Positions 5,756 to 8,303 of a DNA stretch of 8,303 bases are shown piece after piece. A program made the translations under genes and the position numbers. Every line of letters starts with the position of its first letter. Position 1 is the first letter of the stretch. The notes beneath the pieces were generated by a model that saw nothing but the letters and a program-made list of their open reading frames with translations, made no database searches and was not told where the DNA came from. The stretch comes from UBA1189 sp045654565 (GTDB lineage: Bacteria > Bacteroidota > Bacteroidia > Bacteroidales > Bacteroidaceae): positions 1 to 8,303 of the forward strand of contig JAZONP010000226.1 of assembly GCA_045654565.1 (NCBI GenBank), written 5' to 3'.

Positions 5756-5773
5756 GGTAAAAAAGGTAAAAAA
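5756..5773 (+). repeat. Two tandem 9-bp repeats in the operon leader
   Basis: GGTAAAAAA occurs twice head to tail, 35 bp upstream of the glycosyltransferase start codon. It may be a slippage-prone tract or an A-rich leader that helps translation, as is common in Bacteroidota. Confidence 0.5.
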
Positions 5774-5808
5774 GATTGTTACTATCGTAGAGAAAAGTAA
5801 AGGTTGAA

Positions 5809-6951
5809 ATGAAAGTATTGGTTGTTTGTAACAACGCCTATATGCGTGGTAACGGAGTGTGCACTGCCGTGGTGTCATTGGTGAAGCGATTGAGAGAGAA
5901 GGGCATCGAGGTGCGAGTGATGGCGTGTGAGAACCCCGACCCCAAGGGCGAGCAGCCCAAGTATCCGCTCAAGCACTTCAAGTTCCCCCTCTTCGAGCCC
6001 ATCATCCAGTCCAACGGCTTCAGATATGCCACATACAGCAAGCGGGTGGCCACCGAGGCTATCCTTTGGGCCGATGTGGTGCACCTCTGCGAGGGATTCC
6101 CCTTAGAGGGCAAGGTGGCTCGCCTGGCTCAGAAACTGGGCAAGCCTTGTGTGGGCACCTATCACCTGTTCACCGAGAACATCATGGCCAACCTGGGTAT
6201 GCGCAAGGCCCGCCTGCTCAACTATCTGGTGACGCTGTGGTGGCGCAAGGCGGTGTATGACCGCTGCACCCACGTGCACTGCCCCACGGAGACCGTGAGC
6301 CAGTACCTCCAGGAGAGAGGGTTTAAGTCGGAGATGCGTGTTATCACCAACGGCATGGAGATCCCTGCACAGCAGGTGATAGCCAATACACCCCAAGAGG
6401 AGCCCATCGTAGTGCTCTGCATTGGGCGTCTGGCCAAGGAGAAGTCGCAAGAGACCCTGCTGGAGGCAATGAAGTACTCCCATCATGCCCACCGCATACA
6501 ACTGCACTTCGCTGGCAAGGGACCCTATCTGAAGAAGTACACCAAGATGGCCGACACGCTGGTGAAGGCGGGCACCCTGCGCCACACGCCCTGCTTCGGG
6601 TTCTACAATGCCGAGGAACTGAAGGCGCTGACACGCCAGGCCTACCTCTACATACACTGTGCGTGGGTCGAGGTGGAGGGTCTTTCGTGTGCCGAGGCCA
6701 TCAGGGAGGGTGTGGTGCCCGTGATTGCCGAGGGCAGCCTCACCGCTACATCGCAGTTTGCCCTCGATGAGTGCAGCCTCTTCCCCGAGTCGGACGCGCG
6801 TGCTCTTGCCGAGCGCATCGACTGGTGGATAGAGCACCCCGAAGAGCGCATCGAGATGGGCAAGCGCTATGCCGAGTCTATTCACAAGTACAATGCCGAG
6901 GACTCTACCTGCCAGATTATCCAAATGTATAAAGACAGTATCGCACGATGA
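5809..6951 (+). CDS. GT4-family (group 1) glycosyltransferase
   Basis: A 380-residue GT-B fold retaining glycosyltransferase. The N-terminal Rossmann domain begins 'MKVLVVCNNAYMRGNGVCTAVVSLVKRLREKG' (acceptor side; N-G-V replaces the common G-G-V loop). 'VVHLCEGFPLEGKVA' and 'GTYHLFTENI' follow near 90-125. The C-terminal domain has 'CIGRLAKEKSQETLLEA' (204-220), the donor-side 'FAGKGPYLKKY', and the catalytic E-x7-E as Glu288 and Glu296 in 'EVEGLSCAEAIREGVVPV'. It would transfer a sugar from a nucleotide donor to a lipid or glycan acceptor at the inner membrane. The N-terminal half loosely recalls glycolipid glucosyl- or mannosyltransferases, but donor and acceptor cannot be told. There is no membrane span. 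The stop overlaps the next start (ATGA), so translation is coupled with the esterase. Confidence 0.93.
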   Translation: MKVLVVCNNAYMRGNGVCTAVVSLVKRLREKGIEVRVMACENPDPKGEQPKYPLKHFKFPLFEPIIQSNGFRYATYSKRVATEAILWADVVHLCEGFPLEGKVARLAQKLGKPCVGTYHLFTENIMANLGMRKARLLNYLVTLWWRKAVYDRCTHVHCPTETVSQYLQERGFKSEMRVITNGMEIPAQQVIANTPQEEPIVVLCIGRLAKEKSQETLLEAMKYSHHAHRIQLHFAGKGPYLKKYTKMADTLVKAGTLRHTPCFGFYNAEELKALTRQAYLYIHCAWVEVEGLSCAEAIREGVVPVIAEGSLTATSQFALDECSLFPESDARALAERIDWWIEHPEERIEMGKRYAESIHKYNAEDSTCQIIQMYKDSIAR

Positions 6952-7826
6952 AACGGCTACACCTGCTCTGCATCGCTACGGCCTCGCTGCTACTGAGCGC
7001 CTGCTCCGTATCGCGCCATGCAGCCGTGCTCGAATACCCCAAGATAGGTCCCGAGCATACCCATCGAGGCATCCTGGAGGAGTGCTTCTACGACTGCTCC
7101 GTCGAGGGACCGCGCGAGAGGCGCATGCTCGTGTACCTTCCGGCAGAGTACTACGACACCACGGCCCACTACCCCGTCTTCTACCTCCTGCATGGTGCTC
7201 GCGGCAACGAGACCTCGTGGATAGAGAAGGGCAACCTGCTGCACAACATCGACAGTCTCATCACGCACGGACTGATGGAAAAGAGCATCGTGGTGCTGCC
7301 CAACACCAACCAGCACCGCAGCGACCGCGACTACGGCAAGTCGCGCATCAAGGGAGCCATAGAGTCATTCTTCGAGAACGATGGCATGGTGGAGTATGCC
7401 TTTGTGAGCGATGTGGTGAGTCATGTCGACAGTGTCTACCGCACCATCCCAGAGAAGTCGGCCCGCGCCATCGGTGGCCTCTCGATAGGTGCCCTGCAGT
7501 CTATCCACATCACGGCCAACCACCCCGACATGTTCGACTACGTGGGTGTCTTCTCCTCCATGGTGCATCCCGTGCCCCATCCCAGCGCCCATGCCGCCTT
7601 CTACCGAGGACTAAAGCGCAAGCACAAGGCACAGTTTGCCGATGCTCCCGAACTCTATTGGGTGATGATAGGCAAGACCGACTTCTTCTACCCCCGCATG
7701 ATAGCCTACCACCGCTACCTCACCCGCAACGGCTACCCCCACGAGTACCTCACCACATCAGGTGGTCACCAATGGTACAACTGGGAGGAGTACTGCAACC
7801 TGTTCATGCAGCGGCTGTGGAAATAA
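6948..7826 (+). CDS. Lipoprotein alpha/beta-hydrolase of the esterase (esterase D / feruloyl esterase-like) family
   Basis: The 292-residue product starts with a lipoprotein signal, 'MKRLHLLCIATASLLLSAC' (Cys19 lipidated), so it is exported and anchored. The rest matches the putative-esterase family: 'RRMLVYLPAEYYDTTAHYPVFYLLHG' (58-83), oxyanion-side 'HGARGNETSW', 'VLPNTNQHR', the nucleophile elbow 'GGLSIGA' with Ser179, likely acid Asp245 in 'IGKTDFF', and His274 in 'SGGHQWYNW'. Family members hydrolyse carbohydrate-linked esters (feruloyl, acetyl) or other acyl esters. Here it overlaps the glycosyltransferase by four bases (ATGA), so the substrate may be a surface glycan or glycolipid, which is inference. 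The elbow has Ala where G-x-S-x-G-G is common. The operon terminator is displaced to 8111, with a repeat element between. Confidence 0.9.
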   Translation: MKRLHLLCIATASLLLSACSVSRHAAVLEYPKIGPEHTHRGILEECFYDCSVEGPRERRMLVYLPAEYYDTTAHYPVFYLLHGARGNETSWIEKGNLLHNIDSLITHGLMEKSIVVLPNTNQHRSDRDYGKSRIKGAIESFFENDGMVEYAFVSDVVSHVDSVYRTIPEKSARAIGGLSIGALQSIHITANHPDMFDYVGVFSSMVHPVPHPSAHAAFYRGLKRKHKAQFADAPELYWVMIGKTDFFYPRMIAYHRYLTRNGYPHEYLTTSGGHQWYNWEEYCNLFMQRLWK

Positions 7827-7846
7827 TTTTTAGGCTATAAGATAAA

Positions 7847-7865
7847 TAACGTGAGTTCGATATAA
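7847..7865 (+). repeat. Left terminal inverted repeat (19 bp)
   Basis: TAACGTGAGTTCGATATAA is the exact reverse complement of 8092-8110. Pairing ends on both sides: 7846/8111 and 7866/8091 do not match. Confidence 0.95.
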
Positions 7866-7888
7866 AAAATCATTTAATAAAAACATCC

Positions 7889-7918
7889 AACTAACTGTCC
7901 CTCTGTTTATAGAGGGAC
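7889..7918 (+). repeat. Left internal hairpin module, inverted relative to 8029-8058
   Basis: ACTAACT (7890-7896) is followed by stem GTCCCTCT / AGAGGGAC with loop GTTTAT. It matches the reverse complement of 8029-8058 at 25 of 30 positions; the loop and inner stem are identical. Confidence 0.9.
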
Positions 7919-8028
7919 GAGCGAAATGAAATGAAGCGGAGGGAGTTACAAGCGTAGCGCGTAGTGATTCAAATCTGCAATATGTTTCTGCTCCGCACTT
8001 CGTTTGGAACGCCCCCGCCCTACGGGCA

Positions 8029-8058
8029 CCCCCTCTATAAACAGAGGGGGAGTTAGTA
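8029..8058 (-). repeat. Right internal hairpin module, inverted relative to 7889-7918
   Basis: Stem CCCCCTCT / AGAGGGGG with loop ATAAAC, then AGTTAGT, is the mirror image of the left module. The two outer stem pairs differ from the left copy on both strands, so pairing is kept. Confidence 0.9.
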
Positions 8059-8091
8059 GAACGCACACAATAAGCATGGTAAGAATGTCGC

Positions 8092-8110
8092 TTATATCGA
8101 ACTCACGTTA
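8092..8110 (-). repeat. Right terminal inverted repeat (19 bp)
   Basis: TTATATCGAACTCACGTTA is the exact reverse complement of 7847-7865. It directly abuts the terminator stem that begins at 8111. Confidence 0.95.
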
Positions 8111-8149
8111 AACAGAAGAGCGAGTGTTACACTCGCTCTTCTGTTTTTT
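8111..8149 (+). terminator. Strong terminator, 16-bp stem, for the glycosyltransferase-esterase operon
   Basis: AACAGAAGAGCGAGTG (8111-8126) pairs perfectly with 8130-8145 around the loop TTA, and a T6 run covers 8144-8149. It points rightward, so it serves the plus-strand operon ending at 7826, 285 bp upstream. It also lies just past the minus-strand gene at 8184. Confidence 0.92.
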
Positions 8150-8183
8150 CAATGATATAGTTGTTTCCCAAGACACCTCTGAA

Positions 8184-8303
8184 CTACCTCTCCGAGATGA
8201 GCAGCAGTTTGTCGCCTGCCTGTAGGTGGAGCGAGCCGTTGGGCACGAGGAACTCGGTGCCGCGCTTGACAATCATCACCAGGGCACCGTCGGGGAGGAC
8301 GAT
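8184..8303 (-). CDS. C-terminus of a TrkA-C (RCK_C)-domain protein, probably a potassium/proton antiporter (5' part beyond window)
   Basis: The visible 39 residues, from 'IVLPDGALVMIVKRGTEFLV' to 'GDKLLLISER' and a TAG stop, match the end of an RCK_C/TrkA-C domain: a hydrophobic strand, 'MIVKRG', a 'P-x-G-x-x-x-L-x-x-G-D' turn and a final strand. Such domains bind a ligand and gate potassium channels and cation/proton antiporters. A C-terminal position fits the CvrA/NhaP2-like potassium/proton antiporters common in Bacteroidota, but Trk-type or SLC13-like transporters also carry TrkA-C domains. The domain is well supported; the full protein is a guess. Confidence 0.75.
   Translation of the reverse strand: MVLPDGALVMIVKRGTEFLVPNGSLHLQAGDKLLLISER

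Larger units (their letters stand above)
7847..8110. mobile_element. MITE-like 264-bp element with nested inverted repeats
   Basis: The segment is bounded by perfect 19-bp terminal inverted repeats and contains two mirrored internal hairpins (7889-7918 and 8029-8058) plus a small GCCC-TAC-GGGC hairpin at 8017-8027. It has no credible gene. The outermost TA of each repeat could be a TA target duplication, as made by IS630/mariner-type transposases, but a TA dinucleotide is weak evidence. Size, terminal repeats and lack of coding fit a miniature inverted-repeat element or a dispersed intergenic palindromic repeat family. Confidence 0.65.

Noticed and set aside
6103..6924. Minus-strand open frame of 273 codons
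   Set aside because: It mirrors the glycosyltransferase gene, which carries conserved catalytic motifs. The antisense product is Leu/His/Gly-rich with no recognisable domain.
6869..7840. Plus-strand open frame of 323 codons in another frame
   Set aside because: It overlaps the esterase almost fully; its product is Arg/Pro/His-rich, typical of an out-of-frame reading of GC-rich sequence, while the esterase frame has a signal peptide and a catalytic triad.
7830..8066. Minus-strand open frame of 78 codons inside the repeat element
   Set aside because: It reads through the inverted repeats and hairpins; composition and position fit a chance frame in non-coding repeat DNA.

Overview
The window looks like a chromosomal accessory region of a Bacteroidota member, probably Bacteroides/Prevotella-like. 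Reasons: several promoters fit the Bacteroidota pattern TTTG-N19-TAnnTTTG, there are two lipoproteins of Bacteroidota style, the ECF sigma factor is short, and the KilA-N protein resembles those I know from this phylum. No rRNA, tRNA, CRISPR array, integrase or transposase gene is visible. The genus is inferred.

Layout. (1) 1-514, minus: a MerR-family regulator running off the left edge, with its own MerR-type promoter (19-bp spacer) at 544-574. (2) 743-2019, plus: an ECF sigma factor followed by a small four-helix membrane protein with coiled-coil ends, plausibly its partner. (3) 2020-4446: a two-gene insert holding a KilA-N protein and a lipoprotein with a C-terminal TlpA-like thioredoxin domain, with its own promoter. 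(4) 4447-4601: a second, orphan copy of the last 50 codons of the membrane-protein gene. (5) 4766-5611, minus: an AraC-family regulator, divergent from (6) 5809-7826, plus: a GT4 glycosyltransferase and a lipoprotein esterase overlapping by ATGA. (7) 7847-8110: a 264-bp MITE-like element with perfect 19-bp terminal inverted repeats and two internal mirrored hairpins, lying between the operon and its terminator. (8) 8184-8303, minus: the C-terminus of a TrkA-C-containing protein running off the right edge.

The main observation is the structure 1865-4601. The 3' end of the membrane-protein gene is present twice as direct repeats of about 155 bp, 2,582 bp apart, on either side of the KilA-N/thioredoxin pair. 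The upstream copy completes the open gene; the downstream copy has no 5' part. This is the topology expected from single-crossover (Campbell-type) or site-specific integration of a circle carrying the gene's 3' end. All six differences between the copies fall at third codon positions and are silent, so the second copy probably came from a diverged, functional homologue and not from a recent local duplication.

How the parts may work together (inference): the sigma/membrane pair looks like an envelope-signal module; the AraC regulator may control the neighbouring glycosyltransferase-esterase operon, whose products would act on a cell-surface glycan or glycolipid; the inserted module adds a phage-type DNA-binding-domain protein and an outward-facing thiol-disulfide lipoprotein.
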